From Cylindrobasidium torrendii FP15055 ss-10 (taxonomy: Eukaryota; Basidiomycota; Agaricomycetes; Agaricales; Physalacriaceae): a stretch of DNA of 64,000 bases. The translations under genes and the position numbers were made by a program. Location: contig KN880562.1 in assembly GCA_000934385.1 (NCBI GenBank), forward strand, positions 1-64,000, in the 5' to 3' direction. Positions 23,438 to 33,535 of this stretch are shown here, piece by piece; position 1 is the stretch's first letter, and every line of letters begins with the position of its first letter. The notes beneath the pieces were generated by a model that saw only the letters and a list, made by a program, of their open reading frames with translations, did no database searches and was not told the origin of the DNA.

Positions 23438-24106
23438 TCACGTGGGGTCACTGATCGTGAACCACAGACCTTCTGACCCTGCATCGCCCGTCTCTTCATC
23501 CATCATTGAGCCTCCCATATCGCCATGCCATCTATACAGCTGAAGACAAACGCAAGCGTCAGTCGTCTTGATTAATATCCACGTTCCCCTCATTGATCAT
23601 CGTGTAGATCGCCGATGTTACAGCTTTCGCCCTCGAGTTCTCCAAGGCTTGTTTACCATCCTTTATCACAACTCAATGTGTAATCGTATGATATAGGAGA
23701 GCTCTCGTATACTTGACAAGGCCGAGAGCTCCCTCGTAGTCAGTGTCCTCCCCGTACCGGCTATGGTCATCAACGGCACTGCAGAGCCCGCATTCCAACT
23801 TTTCGTTGTGAGCACTTGTGTTTGTACCAGTGGGTTTCGATGATTTTAAGGTAGCCTGAATTGCTAGGTCTCGCTCGGTAACTTGTCCCCTTCGAACAAC
23901 GAGAAGTTCAGCAAGGGCTTTTCGGATTTCCTTAATAGAACTTTGGGAGTGCCCAACGACCGTGGATTAATGTGCGTTACATTCAGGAAGAGAAGCTGTC
24001 GGGAAAAACTGATGACATCCAGCGTGTTCTTGGATCCTGGTATGGATAACATGGGGTATGTAATCTCAAGTTCGACTTGGAGAGTATGTCCAGAGTCATA
24101 TCTCAT
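23438..24106 (-). CDS. Small uncharacterised protein encoded by four short exons
   Basis: No family was recognised. The model assembles four consecutive open segments through GT-AG introns that keep frame. Exon 1 starts at 24106 (MRYDSGHTLQ...QLLFLN). Exon 2 begins EIRKALAELLVVRRG and runs to YEGALGLVK near 23708. Exon 3 is DGKQALENSRAKAVTSAIYT to about 23590. Exon 4 is LYRWHGDMGG to FTISDPT, with its stop at 23438. The product is about 170 residues, without an obvious signal peptide or membrane helix. If the last intron is not removed, the protein stops after INQDD at 23559. The in-frame joins across three introns argue for a real gene. Confidence 0.5.
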
Positions 24107-24326
24107 TGTTGTTTACAGATTCATGGGAACCACGGCGGCCGTCCTGGCTGCGTGAGTGGTAGCTGATAGTTCACGAGAAATACGCAGGAATGCTCTGTCA
24201 TAAAGCACCTTTCTGTTGTCACTTTAAAACAGTCCTTGATTAGTTTATGGTAGGAATAACAGTAGCACTGTAGTAGCTATAATGCAATAAGGGTAACCAC
24301 GAGTTCCTACACCAGCCGGCACGAAT

Positions 24327-25588
24327 CTAGCTCTTCCACCACTTAGCGAGTTTTGCCGCGCCGTATTTGATACTCTTGACTGGGCCATTGGACAGAACAC
24401 TCTTCGCAGTTTGCACCGTCGCGGGCCAGCGGACGATGGAGGCAATCTCTGCAGAAACGATGTTAGCACACGAAGTAATAGCCATTCATGTTACTTCGCA
24501 CCTTTCTGAATAGTCGCGCCCAACTGCTCGTCTGCGGCAACGCGCGCCCACTGCTCGTCTTCCTCCAAAGGGCCATATTTGCGCTTCAGGCGATCCACCA
24601 GGGTCCGGGGCAGCTTCCGCAAATGCTTCTCCCTTGCCATCGTCGTCACTTCCTGCTCCATCTCATCCTTGCCGTGCGCCCACCTGACACCAGGCAAACC
24701 AGTGACAAGACGGCCATAAAGATCGCGGAATTGTGGGTGTTGCTTGCGGACAATGTTGCCAACTTTGCTACGGTTCTCCATAGGCATTACCATGCGCGGG
24801 TCGCCCGAGTAGCTGAAGCCAGCAATCCTTGTGTACAATTCGGCCTCAGTAAAGCGTTCGGGCAGAGTAAGGAGCGCTGCGCGTGCAGCGGATACGAGGT
24901 TGACCTGTTGATTGAGGCGTACGCGCGCGTCGTCACGAATGATGCGCACAGGCTTGTGCATGCGTCCAGCAAGGTATAGGCTGTCCCAATGGAGGAGATC
25001 GGTGCAAAGCGCGTCGACGGTAGTTACACCGTACTTGACTGTAACGCCGTTCACAGGGACGTAGGCATTAAACCATACACCAGGGCCGACCGCGCTAGCA
25101 CGTGCAACGTAGTCTGACCCAAGGAGCCTGGTGTGGAGTGGATAATGGCCAGGGAATTGGTGCATATTGATCGAGTGGAAGTGGTCGGCATGGGTGACAG
25201 CGAAAAGGAAGTCCAGCATGGGTTTCTCTTTCTCTTGCGTGTATCCATCCTGCTCGAAGACACCGCTTCCATAGGCGACTGCATAGCGGATCGGCGCATC
25301 GAATGTATCAACGATGTTCTCCAAGAGTGCTCGTGTGCTTTGGCTCACGTCGAGCATCTGGTTGCGACCAAACGTTGGCGGTAGATGAGGAAATCGTCCT
25401 TCCCGCGGGGGGTCTGCAGGCCGGGGACCTGGGTACAGTGTTGAGCGGCGGCGGGCCCGTTGACTGGTAGTGCTATTGGGGCTAGGAGGTGGTCCTGCGC
25501 TGGGGGTCGGCGACGACGCTAGGCTTTCGGAGGCCATAGAGCGAACACATACTCGTGCAATAGGCAGTGTCCGACGTGTGGCAAGCAT
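24327..25588 (-). CDS. TAM41: Mitochondrial phosphatidate cytidylyltransferase TAM41
   Basis: TAM41 makes CDP-diacylglycerol in the mitochondrial inner membrane, the first committed step to cardiolipin. The start at 25588 gives a basic, Arg-rich presequence (MLATRRTLPIARVCVRS). The nucleotidyltransferase-like core shows AVAYGSGVFEQDGY, LDFLFAVTHADHFH, the LLHWDSLYLAGRMHKPV block and FSYSGDPRMVMPMENRSKV. An intron near 24501-24451 leads to the C-terminal exon (EIASIVRWPATVQTAKSVL ... LAKWWKS), as in other TAM41 proteins. The total is about 405 residues, normal for the family. A longer reading from 25705 is open, but the targeting sequence favours 25588. Confidence 0.93.
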
Positions 25589-25934
25589 CGTTAATGAATG
25601 ACAAGAGAGTATCGATGAATTGGAGGTTATTACTGATGATGAGGGGAGGAAGCAGAATACGAGTTCAAGTATAATCAAAGTTGCCGGCTGATGTCGCTTC
25701 GGCATGGATGGAGCCCCGTCTCAGGTCTGGATCCTCGGCACAGCGGCGGACTCTGGGCAAAGGGACACAGTTGTCCCTTGAACAGTAACATCGACTTTCT
25801 GTTTCCTGAGGACTAGATGGTTGAGGGAATTTTAAAACCTCGGAAACATTGTTGATGGACAAGCAAACTTGAAGCAAACCGTTGGAGTGCCATCATCAGC
25901 TTACACAGATCTGACATTAGATTCCATCCCAACA

Positions 25935-26006
25935 TCTTTGCTAGTATATCGGTTAGTACACGCGCCTGTCACGCGCGAAAGCTGGGTTCGACTCCCAGGC
26001 AGAGAG
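25935..26006 (+). tRNA. tRNA-Asp (anticodon GTC)
   Basis: A 72-nt cloverleaf without intron. Acceptor arm TCTTTGC pairs with GCAGAGA, the anticodon arm is CGCGCCTGTCACGCGCG, and the T-arm is CTGGG-TTCGACT-CCCAG. The loop reads C-T-GTC-A-C. A T-run lies directly downstream (GTTTGTTTTTG), a Pol III terminator. It sits in the 650-bp gap between TAM41 and the next leftward gene; the rest of that gap shows no other feature. Confidence 0.95.
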
Positions 26007-26242
26007 TTTGTTTTTGTTCGATCGTGACATTTTGGTCTTTGAGTCCTGGTCGACGGCTGAGGGCTCATTAGCAAGGGGGAAGTACCCGTATCGACGCTCC
26101 ACAAGTGCACAACGCGAAGGTGTATTCCAGGAATATTAATCAAAACCAGTCCAACAACTGTACAGTAAGTGAGCAAACTAAGGCTACATAAAAGACCGAA
26201 AGATAGAAATGTCATCAGAAAAGCCGTGTCCGTCATCTACAT

Positions 26243-27578
26243 CTACATCGCCATCAATGGCTTCTCGTCCCCAGGCAGGCGTTCGATAATGTCTTCATTC
26301 CCCGCCATGAAGGGATAGACCACCATCGCAGGCGCTTGAACACGAGGAGACGTGTCCTTGCATTTCTTTGGAGGGGATGCTAGCGACACCGGACCAGGTG
26401 CCGAGTTCTTGTGGGTGAACCGCCCGTCCTGGTTACGATATATCGCTGGGAGCGGTGGAAGCATCGGCGCCTGCTCTCCCTCCTTCGTTGGAGGTAGAAG
26501 CCCACCGACATCCTTGATGCTCATAGCTTCGTATTGACTGGTCCATGTCTTGCGCGCTGCCCGAAGAATAGTGTCATGCGAGTGCAGGCCAATTTTTCCA
26601 TCAACACCCGTCTGTGTGAGCGTCAGGTCGTCGCACTTCTCAGGCGAGTTGAGCTTGTTGAGGCGTGGCAACGAAATAACCGGCATGTGTAAGTTGACAT
26701 TGAACTTTGGACGGTGCACGCTCAAGTTGACCCGCGGCATCTGAAGCTTTTCCATCTCGTGCACCTCAGCGAAGGTGCGCTGGACTTGGCCAGTGGTTGC
26801 GCTGCGCCATGTCCAGAAGATGGCCCAAAGCGCTGCTTCGGCCAGGATAAGCCAGCGGTGCTCCATTTCGTACTGGACAGAGACATCTGTGGTGGCCCGG
26901 ACGACGATGAGGGGAAGGAAGTATGTGACGTTGAGAAGCGCGATAACCATGAGCAATACCATGGAAAGCCCGACTCGCAGAGCCAGCACGGCGTAGATAA
27001 TGATGCAGATGGAGAGGACAATATGCGGGGCATCCGTGAACACGACTCCCAGTGAAATGTCTTGTGTGAAGGGGAAGCAAGCGTCGGAATACAGGCCAGT
27101 CGGTTTTGGGACTGCGATTCCCACCGGGTCGCGCTGTGAAAACGCTTGTCCTAGGGTGGCATAGGTAGTCGTCGCTAAGACGACAGCAGCGTCGAGGAAG
27201 AATAGGCCCTTTCCGGGGGTGCTATCTTCAGCTGCACTCGTGTGTATGCGACGGGCCATGACTAGCAGAGCGGTGAGAGTACCAATGCTAGTGACGACCA
27301 TGTAACGCTCGACTAGACAGGAAGTACACATGAGCTACGCACAAAGAAATAGTGGCGGGAAACGCACCAAACAAGCACCAGCCCTCAAAGGGATTCACTA
27401 CCAGGGTATCGCAGAAAACAGCGACAGCAACCCCCGTGGTCAATAGAGTGCCCGTGAACCAGAAGCCGGCGATTTTGCGCATATTGGATGGGGCGAATAC
27501 TAGAGAGAAAAGGAGTGGGAGGAGTGTGAGCATGCTCAACACTGCGAGCGCGCTTTCGGATGGCGGAAGGTGAATCAT
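26243..27578 (-). CDS. Putative seven-transmembrane protein with cytosolic tail
   Basis: Two exons: MIHLPPSESALAVLSMLTLL from 27578, an intron near 27371-27317, then FVERYMVVTSIGTL onward to the stop at 26243. About 425 residues. Seven hydrophobic segments are visible, the last at HRWLILAEAALWAIFWTW (about 26850). About 190 hydrophilic residues follow (NLHMPVISLPRLNKLN, DVGGLLPPTKEGEQAP), most likely cytosolic. The topology resembles a G-protein-coupled receptor, but I see no STE3, cAMP-receptor or other named signature. It may belong to an orphan basidiomycete membrane family. Confidence 0.7.
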
Positions 27579-28175
27579 CTTCGAGGGAGACCGAGAAAAG
27601 CTGGGTGGTGGATGGAAAGGAAAGAAAGCACACAGAGTCGCCCAGAGGCCACGTCCTTTTTGCCTGAAGCCCCGTAACCCGGTTTTTCCATGTTCGTCAA
27701 TGTTCAAAGCAATGGCCGCATTTGGATGAAAAACACACGGGGTTTACTCGGCGATCGCCGTCACCCCGGAGTGTATAGATTTGACGACAATTCACATTGG
27801 TCGTGCTCGTAATGCCTTCGAATTCGCTCCAGATGTATACAAAGCAGATACCTTGTACACCGCTTCCCCGTGTGATGGTAACGGCTATACCGCATGTACT
27901 ATCAGGTAAGTAGTCATCAATTCCCAGCGTGCTCTCTGGATATGCATATTGCTTTTGTAGTTGCAATCTACGACGATAATTCGATGTTCACACAATACAT
28001 CTTACAGTCCCACCCCGAAAATCATTGGAGGACGCAAGAGACTGGGTAGACGAAACTTGAGCAACGAAAATCTTCCATTATAAGTTAACAACTTAAGCTA
28101 ACTCCAGACATCCGGATGCAAATAAATAACCATTCGCCGACGCCGCTAATCCTACTTACAAAGGTACATATGTCC
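27579..28175. other. Intergenic stretch without a supported gene
   Basis: About 600 bp between two leftward genes. Short ORFs (for example 27697-27966, minus) lack splice support or family likeness. The right part should be the ERV41 3' UTR and the left part the promoter of the seven-TM gene. Confidence 0.5.
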
Positions 28176-29833
28176 CTAATCATCCTTTTTATGGTCGTCT
28201 TTCGGGAAGCCACCACCGTGAATTGGGTTCGGTGTTGGCGGGAATATGCTATGGGACGGTGTCCCGGGAAGTGGGTTCGCAGCAAACACTCCAAGGCCAG
28301 TCGGTGGTCCGTTTGGAGGTACACCACCCCTGCTGGGAGGCGGCGGCGGCGCACGACCTGTAGGTGGCGGCCCGAACATACTGCTGTTCGGTGTCCCAGG
28401 GAAGTAGGGACTTTGCGATTGTCCTGGCGTGCCCAAGTACGACGATTGTTGAATGAAAGGGCTGCCGACGGGGGTTGTGTTGTAGGCCGTGTATGGACTG
28501 GGAGAGTATGCTGACGCAGGCCCAGGAGAGTATGAGCCCGACTCCCAGGAGCTGCCTTGGCGCACGATCTTCTGCCTCGAACGGATTTCGCCACCACCCC
28601 ACTTGGTACGCAGACCCACCTTCGCGCCAGAGGCCTCAGCGCTGACAAGTCCGGGGTCTTCTGCACCGCTGACTACCTCGACAGCTTTGCTCGTGACGCG
28701 CAGTGCATAGCCCATGCAGACGAAAACACCACCGATGACACCAATGCAGCGCATAATCAGACGTAGAAGCGATGTTGTGCGCTGATGGACCGTGATTTGC
28801 ATGGGGTCGAGGTCGAACTTGAAAAAAATTCCAGGGGTCCCCTTGTTGTGCTCATGAATGCGAGTGTAGTGGGTGACTGAGTATTGGTTCGTTTCGAGCG
28901 GCGAGGAGCGAGGAGCGACATATGTGGTCGGAACGACATGGAGGAAATATTGGTACGCGACAAAGGGATCCACGGCGACTTCGAAAGAGTTGTCGAGAGG
29001 CTGAACAATTTCAGGGAAGTGGGGACCAAATGAGAACTCGGTGATAACGTGAGAAAGGTTCATGACTTGAGTAGTGTAAGCAAGGGCCTAGTGATAGTGC
29101 GCGGCACTCACATTTGTGGTCGACGTGCTCGCGACTGGAATATCCATGTCCAAGTGTTGTAACATGCAGGTTGGCTGTAACCTTCTTGGTCTCAACGGTT
29201 CCGTAGATGCGACAAGCGCTTGCGTCCTTCTCGTAGTTGTAGGTCGGTTTGAAGAGGTCACCGCTGGACCTTCTGAAAATGCCATCTAATAAACCGCGGG
29301 ATTGACGCGACTGAGATATTGCTTCGCGCGCACTGAGAGCCGCAGCGTGTTCCTTGAGCTTGGTAGCCTGGCTGAGATCAAACTTCGTCTAGTGCGCGCG
29401 TAAATACCATGTAAGGACTGTCAAGAATCACATACTCCATCGCGTCTCAATCCATGGGCACTGAGGAATAGACGATCGCCGACTGCATCGCGCAGGTCGA
29501 TGCTGAGGTCTGGCGATGTGTCAGAAAAGTGTCAGCTATGGACAGCTTGTACTAACATTTGCAAGGCATGTTCACGACCAAATCGACGTTAATTTTGAGC
29601 GCACTGCTTGGATTGCGGTCCACAGCAAACTCATAGTCCGGCCAGCCGAACACATATTCTCCAAGGTCGTTGAGCATCAGAAGAAAGGCGAGAAAACCGA
29701 CGAGCAAGGTGAGAATGCCGCGAGATCCTGAGCGCGTCTTGTACGAGGCGGGGAGCTTGGGGAATGCATCGAATTTGGCGAATGATGGCGGAATGGCTGC
29801 AATGAGCGGGTTGTCTCCGTCGTTGTCGTCCAT
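28176..29833 (-). CDS. ERV41: ER-Golgi cargo receptor subunit ERV41 (ERGIC2-like)
   Basis: Erv41 works with Erv46 in COPII/COPI vesicles, retrieving escaped ER residents. The start at 29833 (MDDNDGDNPL) leads to a first membrane helix (GILTLLVGFLAFLLMLNDLG, about 29720), then a luminal beta-rich domain with ACRIYGTVETKKVTANLHV and LSHVITEFSFGPHFPEI, and a second helix (LIMRCIGVIGGVFVCMGYAL, about 28700). Introns lie near 29570-29505, 29440-29390, 29340-29290 and 29110-29060. After the second helix the cytosolic tail is unusually long, about 160 residues rich in Pro, Gly and Ser. It ends KKDD, a KKXX dilysine retrieval signal. Yeast Erv41 has only a short tail. Confidence 0.9.
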
Positions 29834-30344
29834 TGTGGGCCGCGATTCAGAGCCTGAGCCACGCAAATGGAAGTCAGAGAATGAGTGCCAAGTGCCCACC
29901 ACCTGAGGGTAAGTCAGACGTGTCACGGACGTGGTGATATTGACCGCGTGGATATCACCCCGGTCCGTGGATTGTTGAAGCGCCACATATGGCGCCACAC
30001 TTGGTCTGGACACTATCGCCTACTCTGGGCCGGTTTTTCAGTATTTCTCATTGATTGTCAAAATATGCTGCGCCGAGGATTATTTTGTGTCCGGCGCGCC
30101 TGCCCCGCCATATTGGTCTAGGCCCGCCGATCAGGGCATCCGCATCTATCTTGAGGTTGCCTTGTTAACCTCTGTTCCGCACTCTCTCTCCTTCCCTCTT
30201 CTTGTCCTTGGTTGCGCATTCCTTGCTGGCGCTCTTATACACGAGCGAGCGCCTGAATCGCCGCCGTCGACACTCATCGGGCTAGACTAAGCCTTGACCT
30301 TAAACTATTCTCTGGATTCCTGTCGATATTTCTCAGATTTGTAC
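29834..30344. promoter_or_regulatory. Divergent promoter region between ERV41 and HAP5
   Basis: About 510 bp separate two divergent starts, so both promoters lie here. Near 29920-30010 there is a palindrome-prone stretch (GATATTGACCGCGTGGATATCACC and ATATGGCGCCACA), but no motif is certain. A pyrimidine-rich run precedes the HAP5 start. Confidence 0.45.
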
Positions 30345-31539
30345 ATGATGTCGCATCCTTACCACCAGCACCAACCTTCTACATCGTCCACTACCTCCTC
30401 TCGTGGATATCCCCCGTCGCCGCCGCAACCTGTTCCCCTTCAATCCAGTGGCGGGAGTGGCAGCAGTGGCTCGTCTATTCAGACAACTCAATCCGAGCCA
30501 TTCGTACAGACAGGAACCCAGCTCAACGAGTTTCTGCGGACCTTTTGGCAACGCCAAATCGACATGGCTGAGCGAGAGACGCTCGACGTCAAGCACCCCG
30601 CTCTCCCACTTGCACGAATCAAAAAGGTGATGAAGAGTGATCCAGACGTTAAGGTGAGATTTTCTTCAAAGTACCTGAGACTTGGGGTCCGCGCCGTGTC
30701 GCATCTCAGATGTTCCGCGGAACCTCCCCTCCTCCACCTTCACACTTGAACCGCTCGCTGACCATGGCAGATAAGATGATCGCTGCAGATGGTGCGTTTT
30801 TGCTACACACTGTGTATGACCGCTCCGTTAATGTTAGAATAGCTCCCATTCTGTTCTGTAAGGCTTGCGAAAGTGGGTGGCTTTCTTTTGCGAACGTCCC
30901 CCCATACGTTTCACCGCTGCACTGCTCTGCTGGATCATTCTCTATCCGCCTTCTCAACCGCACTCTTATATGTCCGCGGAGCTCCCAGCTCACATCTTTG
31001 CGCAGTCTTCATAGCGGAAATCACCGCGCGCGCCTTCATCGTCGCCGACTCGAATAAGCGCCGCACACTTTCACGCAGTGATATTGCAAAAGCACTCACA
31101 AAGTCGGACCAATTCGATTTCCTTATCGACATTGTCCCTCGGGATGCGAACCCGACGCCCGCCATGCCAAATGCACTGTCTATGGGCCCGCAGCGTGTCG
31201 TCGTAAAGGAGGAAGTCCGCGAACCAGACCTGGTGAGTCGGTATTCTATCTGGAAAACGCTTGGGAACTGGTCAGACGACGGAAACCGTGTCAGCAGACC
31301 ATGCCTTTCGTCCGGGGCACGGTCCTGCCGCCTCGCATCGCTCCGCTTGCTATTATGACAGCACTAACAAGAGTTCCTAGGTTCCCGCCCTGCCGCCCAT
31401 TCCGCAGATGCTACAGATGGATCCTATGCGTTCGCAGATGGACCCTATGCGCTCCTCGATGGACCCCATGCGCCCACAAATGTACGAAGAGATGGAGTAC
31501 AATCCCTACAGCGGCATGTACCAACAACACATGCGCTGA
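30345..31539 (+). CDS. HAP5: CCAAT-binding factor subunit HAP5/NF-YC
   Basis: This histone-fold subunit pairs with HAP3/NF-YB and, with HAP2, binds CCAAT boxes. The start at 30345 (MMSHPYHQ; a second ATG follows directly) leads through a Ser/Pro-rich stretch to [14 protein letters not shown] and [17 protein letters not shown]. Introns near 30655-30774 and 30792-30843 isolate tiny exons ([15 protein letters not shown]). A third near 30879-31008 leads to [20 protein letters not shown] and the [17 protein letters not shown] end of the histone fold. The last exon, after 31380, is Met/Pro-rich with three MDPMR repeats and ends MYQQHMR. All joins keep frame. Confidence 0.93.
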
Positions 31540-33535
31540 GGCGGCAGACGCCACTGCCGGAAGCGTCATCTATGTGCCCTTCGAAACGTTACGGTTGTTT
31601 CCGGACTTGCAGCTTCCCTTATACACTTGTACTACCCAAACTATTCCCCATGCCAATTTCGTACGTTTGTAGCTCAAGGACAGCCTGCCCCGGACTCTTT
31701 TTTGTGATGTGAACCCCTTCGTTCCTTTTCTGATTCATTATAACGGTGTGTACACTGGTGTTTACCGTCATTTTTAAATACGTATACAAGCTGGACTTCT
31801 ACCTACACACCGCGCCCCAATGTATAGTACGCTAATACAGACTCCAGGCGAGCACAGACGCCTCTACTTTGGATTTCGATATGGATCCGTTGGAGCCCCA
31901 AGCCTGGGCCTTAAAACTACCAGCCCAAGGTTTACCGATTCATTTAACTTTTCGTTTCCCTTCTCGAAATTTCTGGTGAGAACGGAGTCTCCAATACCTG
32001 AGTCATCCACGGTCACTTCCAGTGTTCTCAACAAACAATCTCATTGGCCTCAGACAAGAACTCAACTGGCAGCATGGAGCCAGCTCGCCGGATCGTCGGG
32101 GCTATCACCGCTACCGGAGCCAGTGAGGTGCAGGGGATTCTGATCCCTAAGCGAGTGAGGAAGGTTGGTTGGAACTGAGGAACAATGAGCTTAATGGTCA
32201 ACGACTGACCTAAGCAGTAACCCCAGCGGGACCGATGATCGGTTTCCCAAAAAAGCATTTCAAGTTCGGACTAGCTCCTTTTTTACGTTGCCGTCGTACC
32301 GAAACCCTGAGCGAGCATGCGAGCGCGGGGTGCGAGGCCGCTCGTTCAAGCCCAAGTTGCCCAAACTAGAAATAGAGCAAGGACTCGGTGATTTGTTCAT
32401 GCGAAGAATTGGCTGGCGCTTCTTTCAATGAAACGAAAGCATTGATTTGAGTGCAACGAACTTCTGGTATTTCTCTGGCACTTATTGTGGTACATGCGAA
32501 GTGTACGTCATAGACTACGAACATTACTTGAAATTCAACGATCGGAGGAAAATCATGTATGTACTATGCACTGCCCATGCAGCACTGGGACATTCAGCGA
32601 GTAAACCATGAGCAAAGTATTCTGTTCGAGTAGCCAGCCTGCACTGGTGTCTTCTCGAGTTTGCGATACCACGGTTCACACATGGTTACGGCAATGATTC
32701 GGCGCTTTTTTACCGTGCGTTCGTAGCGCCTGCAGCAGTCTCAATCATCATACACCTGTATCAATTTTCTGCTGTCTCATTTCCTTTTGAATATATAGAG
32801 AAAGGAAAGAAGGAGAGATCCCTTCTAGCAAGTTGGCGGGCTGGGCATTGTCTCCGAGTCTGTCTTCAAAGCCAAACACAACACAGATTATGTTTGAATG
32901 GCGCCGCAACAAGGTAGATCGCTAATGCTTTTCAAGTGACCCCGTCGGCCGTGGTGCACTGTCGCCAGTATCCAACTTCGGTCGGCACTGTCTGCATGTG
33001 CCATGAACAAAATCACGCTGCTACGGTCGCGCCCAGCCATGTGCATGAGTCTCAACCTTGAGATAGTGCTACAAATTTCCAGAGCTTGAACAGAGAGCCT
33101 TCAGAATCATACAGAGTACAGACTTGTACATAGGCCCCCCGTTATTAAACCAACGAGCATAAATGCAACGACAAAAGTCGAACAGTCCGAAGATCGTCAA
33201 TTTGTCTACTACTTACTGCCATATGCTCACGACAATAGTTCTATGAGCATTAAACTCACGCGACACCATGATCATGATGGTCGGATTTAAAGCTGTAGGA
33301 CTCAAAGGCCACGTGATTGTGTAGTCCATTGTAATGAGCATTTGGCACAGGCGGCGTCGGCTGCGGGTCTTACTCAGTGCATTCTGCGCAGCTATGGCCG
33401 CAGGGATGGGAAGGTGAGACCTTTGCTTGGAGACTGCGTACACCGCCTCTGGGCAGGTTTTGAACTGAGCAAGCCGCCATTACGTCATACTCATTCTTAA
33501 CCTTTGTCTACCATCTTCAATCTCAATTCGCACCA
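31540..33535. other. Gene-poor stretch with one tentative small ORF
   Basis: Two kilobases between HAP5 and fimbrin. Apart from the doubtful spliced ORF at 31881-32178 I see no coding exon, RNA gene or clear repeat end. It likely holds the HAP5 3' UTR and the SAC6 promoter. The middle (about 32200-33200) is AT-rich and featureless to my reading. Confidence 0.45.
31881..32178 (+). CDS. Tentative small two-exon ORF of unknown function
   Basis: ATG 31881 opens MDPLEPQAWALKLPAQGLP, then a 47-nt GT-AG intron (31976-32022, donor CTG|GTGAGA, acceptor CTTCCAG) joins in frame to an exon ending IPKRVRKVGWN with its stop at 32176-32178. About 83 residues with a basic C-terminus (EPARRIVGAITATG). Family unknown. 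The proper intron signals are the only support, and chance cannot be excluded. Confidence 0.25.

Noticed and set aside
26243..27578. Assignment as STE3 pheromone receptor
   Set aside because: Topology fits, but I could not find the conserved STE3 residues, so only an orphan seven-TM call is kept.
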